Shown here: piece after piece, positions 50,590-57,214 of the stretch
Layout of the letters: each line of letters starts with the position of its first letter
Numbering within the stretch: position 1 is the stretch's first letter
IMG/VR virus record: IMGVR_UViG_3300041809_003506
Location: 1 to 58,592 of that record
Strand: one strand, 5' to 3'
DNA length: 58,592 bases
DNA from: a virus
Notes under the pieces: model-generated
What the model was told of the DNA's origin: nothing
The model's database searches: none
What the model saw: only the letters and a program-made list of their open reading frames with translations
Made by a program: the position numbers and the translations under genes

Positions 50590-51158
50590 GCGGCCGGCTT
50601 TCTCGGCTCGAGCGCCTCCGACATGGCCTCCCATTGAGATCGCTTATGCGCCGGCCGTGTCTTGAGCCGATCGAACCGTTCACCCTCGGCCAAGATCAAA
50701 GCGCCGGCGCGGACAAGATCACGGCGGAAGTTCTGCGGCTTCCACCACGATCGATCCCATGGCCAGGTCGAGGGCATCGGCACATCTTCGCCGGCATAGA
50801 AGGCATAATGCGAAGCGGCCTTCGCTAACTCGCCTCGCTCATGAAAGTCGTCGTGCTCGTGCGACCAGCCTTCGGATTCGATCTGTCGATAGCGCTCCGA
50901 AATCACGGCCTGCATGAAGGGCGACAGTGCTCGACGGATATGCAGCGCCTCGAAGATGCGCCGCATGCCGTACTGCCGCGCGATCGAGATGACCGTCATG
51001 ATCAGCGCGAAGATGAAATTCTGCCGTAAGCTGATCTCAAGGCCGAGCAGCGGGAGAAACGTCGCCTGCGCCGCCATCGAAATGCCGAAGCCGACCAGGA
51101 TGCTGACGAACGCCTCGATCAGCGACATGATTTTGGACTGCTTCAACGAATCCCCCAT
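50586..51158 (-). CDS. DUF7220-like membrane domain fused to a phage nucleotide-metabolism-like domain
   Basis: A 190-residue protein. The N-terminus KQSKIMSLIEAFVSILVGFG has two membrane helices and the RQYGMRRIFE end of DUF7220-type phage proteins. Residues about 85-175 hold ISERYRQIESEGWSHEHDDF, GELAKAASHYAF and KPQNFRRDLVRAGALILAEG, a domain usually found as a separate early phage protein (MazG-like in helical character). The fusion is notable. It is the first gene of the leftward early run. Confidence 0.7.
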   Translation of the reverse strand: MGDSLKQSKIMSLIEAFVSILVGFGISMAAQATFLPLLGLEISLRQNFIFALIMTVISIARQYGMRRIFEALHIRRALSPFMQAVISERYRQIESEGWSHEHDDFHERGELAKAASHYAFYAGEDVPMPSTWPWDRSWWKPQNFRRDLVRAGALILAEGERFDRLKTRPAHKRSQWEAMSEALEPRKPAA

Positions 51159-51226
51159 TGCTCGCGTTCAATCGAAACGCGGGAACGCAAAGCAACAACA
51201 CTGACTTACGCGGGAAAGAACAGACG

Positions 51227-52234
51227 CTAGGAACGACCCTCGGCCCCTTGTTGTTCGGATAAGCCGAGGCTACGGATCAGATTGGCACTATCGGCGAAAC
51301 GCGCATGGCCGAGCCATGCGGCAAGGAAGCTATCGAGACGTTTATGATCGCCGGCGGCGCGATAGGCGGCGATCTTGCGTCGTGCACGGATGACGCTGTC
51401 GCGCCGCAATAGCTTGTGCGTCGACCAGATGAGGTAGCCGAGAAAATTGATGCCGCGGCTTGCCGGCGCGATCTGCCATTTCGAGAAGCGCAAGCCCAGC
51501 TCAGCGCGCGAGAACGCCTCGATGCTCTCCTTGACGGCGCGCAGATGACGGGAGCTCTCGCCGAGCACAACGAGATCGTCCATGTAGCGAAACCAGTAAT
51601 CCTCGCCCAGCGTCTGCTGCAGATGCCGATCGAGCGTAGCGCCGGTGTAAAGATTGGCGAAGACTTGCGAGGTGAGGCTGCCGATCGGCAGGCCGATGCC
51701 GCGCCGCGGCACCATCGCTTCGATCAACCGCAACGTGGCTTGGCAGCTGATCTTCGCTTCGATCAGGCGCCAGAGCGCGCCATGCTCGATCGAGGCAAAG
51801 TATCGAGAGAAATCCGTCTTCAGGAAATAGACCTGGCCCCGGCGCGAGAGATGCCGGAGATCGCGCTGCAGGGCGATCGCGCCGGCGTGCGTGCCCTTGC
51901 CGGGGCGGCAGGCGAAGCTACGCGGCAGCAACGCGCGATCGAAGATCGGCGCGATGATCAGGCACAACGCCTGCTGCGCGACCCGGTCGCGGAACGGCAA
52001 CGCCGAGATCAATCGTCGCTTCGGATCGAGGATGAAAAACTCGTTCGGAGCGCCAGGCGAATAATGACCGGCCGCCATGTCCTGGGCGAGATCGGCGAGA
52101 TTGAGCGCGTCATATTCCTTGAAATCGAGATAGCCAGCGGTCAGACGCTTGCCGCGCGCCGTCAACCGATAGGCTGTCTGCATCGTTTCGAACGATGTGA
52201 TCTGGCCGATGAGGTTGCGGTAACGCTGTGACAT
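51227..52234 (-). CDS. DGR reverse transcriptase
   Basis: A 335-residue reverse transcriptase. Motifs: KTDFSRYFASIEHG (139-152) for the first catalytic Asp, GLPIGSLTSQ at 181-190 (the GxxxSQ form that marks DGR enzymes), and YMDD at 217-220 with the two catalytic Asp. The thumb follows (FSKWQIAPASRGINFLGYLI). It lies 183 bp downstream of TR. The ATG at 52234 starts the RT homology; the same frame stays open upstream through TR to 52585. It copies TR RNA and, with Avd, makes adenine-mutated cDNA. Confidence 0.96.
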   Translation of the reverse strand: MSQRYRNLIGQITSFETMQTAYRLTARGKRLTAGYLDFKEYDALNLADLAQDMAAGHYSPGAPNEFFILDPKRRLISALPFRDRVAQQALCLIIAPIFDRALLPRSFACRPGKGTHAGAIALQRDLRHLSRRGQVYFLKTDFSRYFASIEHGALWRLIEAKISCQATLRLIEAMVPRRGIGLPIGSLTSQVFANLYTGATLDRHLQQTLGEDYWFRYMDDLVVLGESSRHLRAVKESIEAFSRAELGLRFSKWQIAPASRGINFLGYLIWSTHKLLRRDSVIRARRKIAAYRAAGDHKRLDSFLAAWLGHARFADSANLIRSLGLSEQQGAEGRS

Positions 52235-52417
52235 TCCTGGTTCGCACGCTGAGATGAAGATGCCGGCCGCGGGTCTCGACGGGCTTTGCCCGCTACGCCC
52301 CGCTCTGCCGGACCTTGAAGTGTGTTCGCCGAAGCAGGACAGACGGGCTGACCACCGACCTTGATCTTGTGTGGCCGGCCGGCGTGACCTTAGTCGTCGC
52401 CGAGCCGTGATCCGGTC

Positions 52418-52544
52418 GTCACAGCGGCCGCGAGCGCCCAAGTTATCGTTCGAGTTGTCCGGCCAGTTGTAGGCGACGTTCGCGTAGCGCGAGCCCGCGT
52501 TGTCGACGTTGAGCCAGGAACCGCCGAAGAAGGAAGCGCGCGGC
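52418..52544 (-). repeat. DGR template repeat (TR)
   Basis: A 127-bp segment matching VR at a constant offset of 564 bp. On the coding (minus) strand TR has adenines at 20 positions; nine differ in VR (plus-strand coordinates 52450, 52455, 52467, 52468, 52470, 52480, 52501, 52503, 52510), and none of the other 107 bases differ. Six of the eight altered codons are AAC in TR. It begins 5 bp after the avd stop. The GC-rich end (52421-52440) is the likely IMH-star region. Confidence 0.97.
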
Positions 52545-52548
52545 AGCA

Positions 52549-52935
52549 TCATATCCCCGTCCGCCCTCCGAGCTTCTTTTGCCACGCGCCCAGCATCCGC
52601 CCCGGCTCCGACAAGAGCGCTAGAGCAGTCTTGTGTTGATGCGGGGTGATGATCCGGATGCTGTCGCGGGCTAAGAAGCGCAGGTATGACCGCAAGGTCG
52701 CGAACTGAGCATCGACGGCGTGCAGCCGGGATATCTGTCTCGACTTTGCGGAGTGATAGAGGCCGCCGATCGGCTCGAACAACGCGGTTAACACGGTGTC
52801 GCGAAGAACGCCATGTTGACGCGGGCTGCGCTGCAGGATCGGGTAGAGATAGCTCACGAAGGCCTCGTATTTTTCGACGATCGCCAAAGCGTCAGTGCTG
52901 GTATTTTCGTCTCTGATGATCGTCGTTTCGTTCAT
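52549..52935 (-). CDS. avd: DGR accessory variability determinant (Avd-like)
   Basis: A 128-residue, basic, all-helical protein with LAIVEKYEAFVSYLYPILQR then SPRQHGVLRDTVLTALFEPI, GGLYHSAKSRQISRLHAVDA and TALALLSEPGRMLGAWQKKL. This fits the four-helix bundle of Avd proteins that form pentamers and bind RT and TR RNA. It sits between target gene and TR, as in Bordetella phage BPP-1. Its stop overlaps an ATG (ATGA) that opens the TR frame. Confidence 0.92.
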   Translation of the reverse strand: MNETTIIRDENTSTDALAIVEKYEAFVSYLYPILQRSPRQHGVLRDTVLTALFEPIGGLYHSAKSRQISRLHAVDAQFATLRSYLRFLARDSIRIITPHQHKTALALLSEPGRMLGAWQKKLGGRTGI

Positions 52936-52963
52936 TTCTCAAGCGCCGTCGCTGTCGCGCCGG

Positions 52964-53878
52964 CTAAGCAAGCTGCAGGTGGTCACAGCGGCCGCGAGCG
53001 CCCAAGTTATCGTCCGAGCTGTCCGGCCAGACGCAGGCGACGTCCGCGTAGCGCGAGCCCGCGTAGACGACGTAGAGCCAGGAACCGCCGAAGAAGGAAG
53101 CGCGCGGCTCGTCCGGATCGCCATCGTGGCCCCAAACCCACATATTGCCGGTCGCCTGCATCAAGCCGAATTTGCTGGTGCGAGGCGCATCAAGCGCGGT
53201 GACGCGAGGGTTGCTGGAATGCGCGGTCTTTTCCGTCACGCCGAGGGCGGCGGCAAAGAACTCCTCAACGCTGAGCAATCCCTTGCCGTGATGCTTCATG
53301 ACGGCAACGGCCGTGTCATAGTCGAGCTTGGAGAAATGCTTGCCGTTCGGCTTTGCCGGCGGATCGTCGCCGTCCGCGATCGTCGCACCCAACTTGCTGG
53401 TGCCGTCGGCGACGTGGCTGACGCCGAGTAAATAGATATCGCACCAAAATTTGCCGGTCGGCGCATCGACCAGCACCATGCCGCGCGGATCGGGGCATAC
53501 CGGACGAAAACTCAGATCCCATAGTGAGTAGGGATTAATCGCCGGGATCTCATCGCCGCCTTTACGCGCTGCCGCGCTGCCGCCTGGCGCGAAGTGGAAA
53601 CCGCCGAGGATATCGTCTCCGACGATCGGCGAGGTTAGATGAGCGTAGCCGACTGCCCCGTCCTTGATCACAACGACGTAGTCGCAGCCAGGCTCCAAGG
53701 GAATGTCGAAAACGACGGGCGTATCCTTATCAAAGGTCACGCCGGCGTAGATCGTGCCGGCCTTGATTGCAATTGAATCTCGTCCGGTCACCAGCAGCGC
53801 CGGCGAGTTCGGATCCTTTTTGACCATCGTCGCCGTCGCGGCGGCGAGCCCGGTCTTCAATGCAGCATGCGAGTTCAT
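52964..53878 (-). CDS. DGR target protein with C-terminal lectin-type (FGE-like) variable domain
   Basis: A 304-residue protein. Residues 1-100 form a beta-rich N-terminal domain (PNSPALLVTGRDSIAIKAGT; IYAGVTFDKDTPVVFDIPLE). The C-terminal domain ends with FGLMQATGNMWVWGHDGDPD and ASFFGGSW, typical of the formylglycine-generating-enzyme-like C-type lectin fold used by DGR targets. Residues changed relative to TR are 269, 271, 272, 279, 282, 283, 287 and 289, on the expected binding face. GGAG precedes the ATG. It is probably displayed for ligand binding, but the virion location is inference. Confidence 0.93.
   Translation of the reverse strand: MNSHAALKTGLAAATATMVKKDPNSPALLVTGRDSIAIKAGTIYAGVTFDKDTPVVFDIPLEPGCDYVVVIKDGAVGYAHLTSPIVGDDILGGFHFAPGGSAAARKGGDEIPAINPYSLWDLSFRPVCPDPRGMVLVDAPTGKFWCDIYLLGVSHVADGTSKLGATIADGDDPPAKPNGKHFSKLDYDTAVAVMKHHGKGLLSVEEFFAAALGVTEKTAHSSNPRVTALDAPRTSKFGLMQATGNMWVWGHDGDPDEPRASFFGGSWLYVVYAGSRYADVACVWPDSSDDNLGARGRCDHLQLA
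52982..53108 (-). repeat. DGR variable repeat (VR)
   Basis: The 127-bp recipient repeat in the 3' end of the target gene. Differences from TR on the coding strand are A to G (5) and A to T (4) only, over eight codons, for example Asn to Tyr, Asp to Val, Asn to Ser. The identity runs to within 18 bp of the target stop. The GC-rich end (52985-53004) is the likely IMH. Confidence 0.97.
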
Positions 53879-53902
53879 GTGTCAGGACTCCAGGTAATGC
53901 CG

Positions 53903-53922
53903 GCACCCCGCCGGCGGGGTGC
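53903..53922. repeat. 20-nt perfect palindrome upstream of the DGR target gene
   Basis: GCACCCCGCC followed by GGCGGGGTGC, perfectly self-complementary, 25 bp upstream of the target start. There is no T-run on either strand, so it may be an operator, or a stem at the 5' end of the target mRNA. The gene-free stretch 53879-54166 otherwise shows no reliable gene. Confidence 0.6.
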
Positions 53923-54166
53923 AAGAGGATCGGGCGACGGCGGGGCACATAGCGCGATCACGCGCCTTCCCGACGGAGGCGGCCGCAAAGCAGGCCCCCG
54001 CATATTTGACCCGGGCTCATGGATGCCAAGGCCGCCGCCCGAACTGAATATCCCCATCAGAAGCGTCAGAACTCCGGCGGGCGTCGCTTGCCAATGGCGA
54101 CGGTGGTCCCTTTTGGCAGGCTGCCGGCATTTCGTATGACCTACGCTGACGCTCCTGGTGGGGATT

Positions 54167-54400
54167 TCAATCGACGAATTCTTTGTTGACGACGACGATG
54201 CCGCGCGCCGGCACTTTGCGCTCGCCGTTGATGATGCGATTGGCGTGGCGCTCGCTGCACCGGATGCGCTGCGCGAGCCATTGTGCCGGCTTGATGCCGC
54301 CGGCGAGCGCGACGATGCATTTGCCGAAGGAACTCTTAGGGACCAATTGGTCCCTAATTGGTTTTGACCGGCGCCGCTTCCTTGTGAACGATTCGCGCAT
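54167..54400 (-). CDS. Small helix-turn-helix regulator
   Basis: A 77-residue basic protein. The N-terminus is RESFTRKRRRSKPIRD. A helix-turn-helix follows: CIVALAGGIKPAQWLAQRIR, then CSERHANRIINGERKVPARG. It lies upstream of the DGR and is divergent from the next plus-strand gene, with operator-like repeats in the space between. A perfect 20-bp palindrome is inside its coding part. Probably a transcription regulator of Cro/antirepressor type. Confidence 0.6.
   Translation of the reverse strand: MRESFTRKRRRSKPIRDQLVPKSSFGKCIVALAGGIKPAQWLAQRIRCSERHANRIINGERKVPARGIVVVNKEFVD
54337..54356. repeat. 20-nt perfect palindrome inside the HTH gene
   Basis: TAGGGACCAA followed by TTGGTCCCTA, fully self-complementary, early in the coding sequence of the small HTH gene. 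It resembles a dyad operator and could allow self-repression, but its position within codons leaves chance open. Confidence 0.6.
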
Positions 54401-54565
54401 GACAACACTCCAACGCAGACACAACACAACTTCGCCGCGGCGAGACGCGGGCCGACCGGATTGGAGGGCAAGTCCAGCGTACCGATCGGCCCGCACGCAC
54501 CGCGCGAAAAACTCTCGATCGTCCCCGCAAACGAGGGGCTGTGCACAATGGTGCATAAGTTCACC

Positions 54566-54608
54566 CTTGCGTTGCGTCCGCTTGCGTACATCGCAAGATT
54601 GTCTTGCG
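54566..54608. promoter_or_regulatory. Cluster of CTTGCG half-sites forming two overlapping dyads
   Basis: The hexamer CTTGCG occurs at 54566, 54581 and 54603, and its complement at 54592. They make two 17-bp dyads, CTTGCGtacatCGCAAG and CGCAAGattgtCTTGCG, that share a half-site. The cluster lies between divergent genes, 29 bp before the plus-strand ATG. This is a likely operator for one of the HTH proteins. Confidence 0.65.
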
Positions 54609-54636
54609 TGGAGCATACAAGCGGGGAGCTTGGGCA

Positions 54637-54894
54637 ATGAGTGGGAATGGAAATGGAGAATTGTTGGAGCTGACAAGCATCGCGGATGTATTTGCAGACG
54701 ACATCCATCACGTCGAGGTTATCGGCGACAACTGCCGGATGGTCTTCTTTCGCTGGCGAATGATCGAAGGAACCTGGCGCCGCGTCGCCGTCGAATGGGC
54801 AATGGTGCGCCCGATCAAATCGTTGCATCTGCCACTGCCGGCCTGGGGATCCCTGGTGACCCCGCAGCGGGAGAGCGTCGTGCTGCACAGTTAA
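54637..54894 (+). CDS. Small protein of the immunity region, unknown function
   Basis: An 85-residue protein: GELLELTSIADVFADDIHHV, then VIGDNCRMVFFRWRMIEGTW, ending TPQRESVVLHS. Mostly beta with one cysteine. GGGGAG lies upstream of the ATG. It is convergent with the Cro-like gene, 5 bp away. No family recognised. Confidence 0.6.
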   Translation: MSGNGNGELLELTSIADVFADDIHHVEVIGDNCRMVFFRWRMIEGTWRRVAVEWAMVRPIKSLHLPLPAWGSLVTPQRESVVLHS

Positions 54895-54899
54895 GCCGC

Positions 54900-55109
54900 T
54901 CATTCGGCAGCCTCGAGAAAATCGTTGGCTGTCACAGCACCGCGCGTCTCGCGGCGGATGGCTTCCATCTTGTCTTTTCCCGGCCATATCCGGCCCTCAG
55001 CGTATTCGGTCACCATCGTCGGCGTGACGCCGATCGCCTGCGCGAATTTGTATCTGCGCTTGCGGGAACCGTCGGCGTTGGGGATGCGTAACCAGTCGGC
55101 CAGCTTCAT
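54900..55109 (-). CDS. Cro-like helix-turn-helix protein
   Basis: A 69-residue protein with KLADWLRIPNADGSRKRRYK, then FAQAIGVTPTMVTEYAEGRI (helix-turn-helix) and DKMEAIRRETRGAVTANDFL. It is divergent from the larger HTH repressor gene, as Cro is from CI. No ribosome site precedes the ATG; a 12-bp tandem repeat abuts it. It may be leaderless. Confidence 0.75.
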   Translation of the reverse strand: MKLADWLRIPNADGSRKRRYKFAQAIGVTPTMVTEYAEGRIWPGKDKMEAIRRETRGAVTANDFLEAAE

Positions 55110-55135
55110 GTGCGAATCTCTGCGTGCGAATCTCT
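55110..55135. promoter_or_regulatory. Tandem 12-bp repeat at the divergent regulator starts
   Basis: GTGCGAATCTCT occurs twice (55110-55121 and 55124-55135), 14 bp apart, immediately upstream of the Cro-like gene on its minus strand. It is a candidate operator for the divergent promoters. Confidence 0.55.
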
Positions 55136-55216
55136 ACCATGAATGAAATTCTAGCTCAACAAGATTTATGGCCACACTCGATGGCACCCGCTACAGGTAT
55201 GGCTAAAATTCTAGTT

Positions 55217-55585
55217 ATGCCGAAGAAAGGCCCATATCTGCGCCGGCAGGAGCATCGCCTTCGGCTGCGCGAAAAGACGAACTTCGTGCGCGAGTGGCGC
55301 GAGACGAAGGGCTGGACGCAAGAAGAGCTGGCCGCTGAGTCGGGACTATCGGTCTCCAGCATTTCGGCCTACGAGCGGCTCACGATCGACGGCAACGATC
55401 CGAGCGTCGAGGCGCTGCGCAAGCTCGGCAAGGCCCTCGGCGTGCCCGGCGGCATGATCCTCGATATTGACCCGACTCAGGATCCGACGCTCTGGTCGGC
55501 GTTTCAGCGCGCCACGCCGGATCAACGGCGCGATATGGGAAGGGCCTTCGATGCAATGGTCGGACCGCAGAAGCGGAAGAAATAG
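55217..55585 (+). CDS. XRE-family repressor (CI-like)
   Basis: A 122-residue protein from the ATG at 55217. Helix-turn-helix: FVREWRETKGWTQEELAAES followed by GLSVSSISAYERLTIDGNDP. The C-terminus (TLWSAFQRATPDQRRDMGRA) lacks a LexA-type peptidase domain, so induction must work another way. None of the possible starts (GTG 55124, ATG 55139, 55199, 55217) has a ribosome site. A leaderless message, as for lambda cI, is possible. A TCTAG element overlaps the chosen start. Confidence 0.7.
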   Translation: MPKKGPYLRRQEHRLRLREKTNFVREWRETKGWTQEELAAESGLSVSSISAYERLTIDGNDPSVEALRKLGKALGVPGGMILDIDPTQDPTLWSAFQRATPDQRRDMGRAFDAMVGPQKRKK

Positions 55586-55868
55586 CTTCGTCGCCGCGAT
55601 CGTTGCCGCGGCGCTGCTCGCCGGCTGCGCCACGCAGTCAGCCGTGCCGCAGATCGACCCGCATCGCTACACGGAGCTGACGCCGGGCACCTCGACGAAG
55701 GATGAGGCGATCGCGAGGCTCGGTACGCCACAGAGCATTTCGGCGATGCCGGCCGGGGCCAGCCTGTTGCAGTGGATCGACAATTACTCCGCGGCGCCGA
55801 TCCACGTTGCCATCATGTTCGGCGCCGATGGCCGCATGATCCGCGTCGAGCACGTTTTCAGCCAGTGA
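55551..55868 (+). CDS. BamE/SmpA-like small lipoprotein
   Basis: A 105-residue protein with a basic N-terminus, a hydrophobic stretch and a lipobox (AALLAGC, Cys about 26), then TELTPGTSTKDEAIARLGTP and SLLQWIDNYSAAP. The GTSTKDEAIARLGTP pattern is typical of the BamE/SmpA fold. Its start lies within the last 35 bp of the repressor gene, so it should be expressed with the repressor in lysogens. A superinfection-exclusion role is a reasonable guess. Confidence 0.7.
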   Translation: MQWSDRRSGRNSFVAAIVAAALLAGCATQSAVPQIDPHRYTELTPGTSTKDEAIARLGTPQSISAMPAGASLLQWIDNYSAAPIHVAIMFGADGRMIRVEHVFSQ

Positions 55869-55943
55869 TTGCCTTACTAAAAATCTAGTTGTGCCGTAGT
55901 TCTAGCTGAGCTATAAGTCCCTCGTCTTTTCGACGGGGCACTC

Positions 55944-56180
55944 ATGGCACTCATTCTCCCACTGCACGCGTTCTGCCCGAAGTGCCGGAAGCCAATCCGG
56001 CTGGCGCTGATCGAGCCGCATCCGACGCGGGATGACGTCGCGCATCACATCTTCGACTGCGCCAAGTGCGGGCCGGTTCTTACCATCGTCGAAAATCTGA
56101 TCGAGGAAACGGCCGAGGTCGTCGAGATCGATTACCTGCGCACGATGGCGCGGATTTCGCGCGTCATGGCGGCGGGGTGA
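55944..56180 (+). CDS. Zinc-ribbon protein
   Basis: A 78-residue protein. CPKCRKPIRLALIEPHPTRD followed by HHIFDCAKCGPVLTIVENL forms two CxxC knuckles. It is the first of a coupled plus-strand run ending with the integrase. Function unknown. Confidence 0.7.
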   Translation: MALILPLHAFCPKCRKPIRLALIEPHPTRDDVAHHIFDCAKCGPVLTIVENLIEETAEVVEIDYLRTMARISRVMAAG

Positions 56181-56185
56181 ACGCC

Positions 56186-56299
56186 ATGCCCTCCGATCGC
56201 CCGCGCCGAAATCAAACTTCATTGTTCACGGCCATCAGCGTGTTCGCCACCGTGGGCTCGATCATTTTCATTCTGTCGATCGCGGCGGGGATGCATTGA
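56186..56299 (+). CDS. 37-residue membrane protein
   Basis: MPSDRPRRNQTSLFTAISVF then ATVGSIIFILSIAAGMH: a basic head and one membrane helix. GGGGTGA lies upstream at good spacing. A GTG 9 bp earlier overlaps the previous stop and is an alternative start. The stop overlaps the next ATG. Confidence 0.55.
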   Translation: MPSDRPRRNQTSLFTAISVFATVGSIIFILSIAAGMH

Positions 56300-56679
56300 T
56301 GATCCGCCGTCAACGCCTCTCCACCAAGCAGAAGGTCGCGCTGTTCGAACGCCATCGTGGCATCTGCCACATCTGCGAACGGCCGATCATTCCCGGCCAG
56401 CGATGGGAAGTCTCGCACGTCATCCCGCTCGGCCTGGGCGGCCTCGATGTCGAGAGCAACCGCGCGCCGGCGCACAAGCGTCCCTGCCACGAATGGCAGA
56501 CCCGCGTCACTGACCTTCCGGCGATCGCCAAATCCCGTCGCATCTATGCCCGCTACATCGGCGCCTATGAGCCGCGCCGGCGCTTGCCGTTCGGCCGCGA
56601 CGATCGATTGAAGCGCCGGATCGGCGGCCAAATCGTTTTCAGATCAACCGGCGAACCTTGGGGAAGACCAAGAGCATGA
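56299..56679 (+). CDS. HNH endonuclease
   Basis: A 126-residue protein. KVALFERHRGICHICERPII, then WEVSHVIPLGLGGLDVESNR and APAHKRPCHEWQT provide the CxxC, the His of the SHVIPL strand, the Asn and the final HxxxCH of a complete HNH finger. Basic C-terminus. It is one of several HNH proteins in the prophage and lies in the lysogeny/excision run, so a packaging role is less likely than for the one by terminase. Confidence 0.85.
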   Translation: MIRRQRLSTKQKVALFERHRGICHICERPIIPGQRWEVSHVIPLGLGGLDVESNRAPAHKRPCHEWQTRVTDLPAIAKSRRIYARYIGAYEPRRRLPFGRDDRLKRRIGGQIVFRSTGEPWGRPRA

Positions 56680-57002
56680 AAACCAGCATTGCAATTGCAG
56701 TTCTTGCGACGACCATCATGGCGCATCCAGCCAGGGCAACCATCGCATCCTGTTACGGCACTGAGACCGGAAACCGCACGGCGACCGGCGCGCGCTACGA
56801 TCCGAACGGCTTGAGCGCGGCACATCGCACACTGCCGTTCGGCACCAAGGTGCGCATCACCAACATCGCCAACGGGCGATCGGTAACCGTGCGGATCAAT
56901 GATCGCGGGCCTTTCATTCGCGGCCGCGAATACGATCTTTCGCTCGGCGCCTGCCGGGCCATCGGTCTCAGCCTCGGTCAAGTCAATGCGGAGATCCTAT
57001 GA
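56676..57002 (+). CDS. RlpA-like double-psi beta-barrel protein
   Basis: A 108-residue protein with a signal peptide (KTSIAIAVLATTIMAHPARA) and one RlpA-type double-psi beta-barrel: IASCYGTETGNRTATGARYD, then LPFGTKVRITNIANGRSVTV and RINDRGPFIRGREYDLSLGA. RlpA proteins cleave glycan strands lacking stem peptides. The SPOR domain is absent and no lipobox is seen. A short periplasmic RlpA in a prophage early run is uncommon; it could alter the cell wall of the lysogen. Overlaps both neighbours by 4 bp. Confidence 0.85.
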   Translation: MKTSIAIAVLATTIMAHPARATIASCYGTETGNRTATGARYDPNGLSAAHRTLPFGTKVRITNIANGRSVTVRINDRGPFIRGREYDLSLGACRAIGLSLGQVNAEIL

Positions 57003-57214
57003 GCGAAGTCACTGACATCATCCTCGCCACGCTCGAGAAGGCGCCAGAGGGCCTGCTCTCCGCCGAGGTCGTCGCGCGTTCAGGTTTACCCTCCTACGTC
57101 GTCGGCAGCAGGCTCTCAAAGCTCGCTGCCTACGGGCACATCGATAAGCGGCCGGGCACAACCAAACAGAACTTCCGCTGGGCGACGAAGCGAATGGCCG
57201 CACATCCCGCATGA
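56999..57214 (+). CDS. Small winged-helix-like DNA-binding protein
   Basis: A 71-residue protein: VTDIILATLEKAPEGLLSAE, VVARSGLPSYVVGSRLSKLA, AYGHIDKRPGTTKQNFRWA. The three helices followed by a beta wing fit a winged-helix domain. Its position just before the excisionase gene suggests control of excision. Confidence 0.65.
   Translation: MSEVTDIILATLEKAPEGLLSAEVVARSGLPSYVVGSRLSKLAAYGHIDKRPGTTKQNFRWATKRMAAHPA

Larger units (their letters stand above)
55149..55913. promoter_or_regulatory. Four TCTAG-containing elements flanking the repressor gene
   Basis: Related sequences lie at 55149 (TTCTAGCTCA), 55209 (TTCTAGTTATGC), 55884 (TCTAGTTGTGCC) and 55900 (TTCTAGCTGAGC). Two are upstream of the repressor and two are before the rightward genes. 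The CTAG core is rare in most bacterial genomes. The last includes an 11-bp dyad (55903-55913). A shared operator is likely. Confidence 0.5.

Noticed and set aside
53903-53922. Intrinsic terminator upstream of the DGR target
   Set aside because: No T-run follows the palindrome on the minus or plus strand.
53867-54139. A 90-codon plus-strand frame in the gene-poor space before the DGR target
   Set aside because: No ribosome site, Arg/Pro/Gly-rich composition, and it overlaps the palindrome and target gene start.
53875-54987. A long minus-strand open frame (about 370 codons) across the immunity region
   Set aside because: It overlaps four better-supported genes and the operator cluster, has no recognisable domain and has low-complexity, Arg/Pro/Ser-rich composition typical of a shadow frame in GC-rich DNA.
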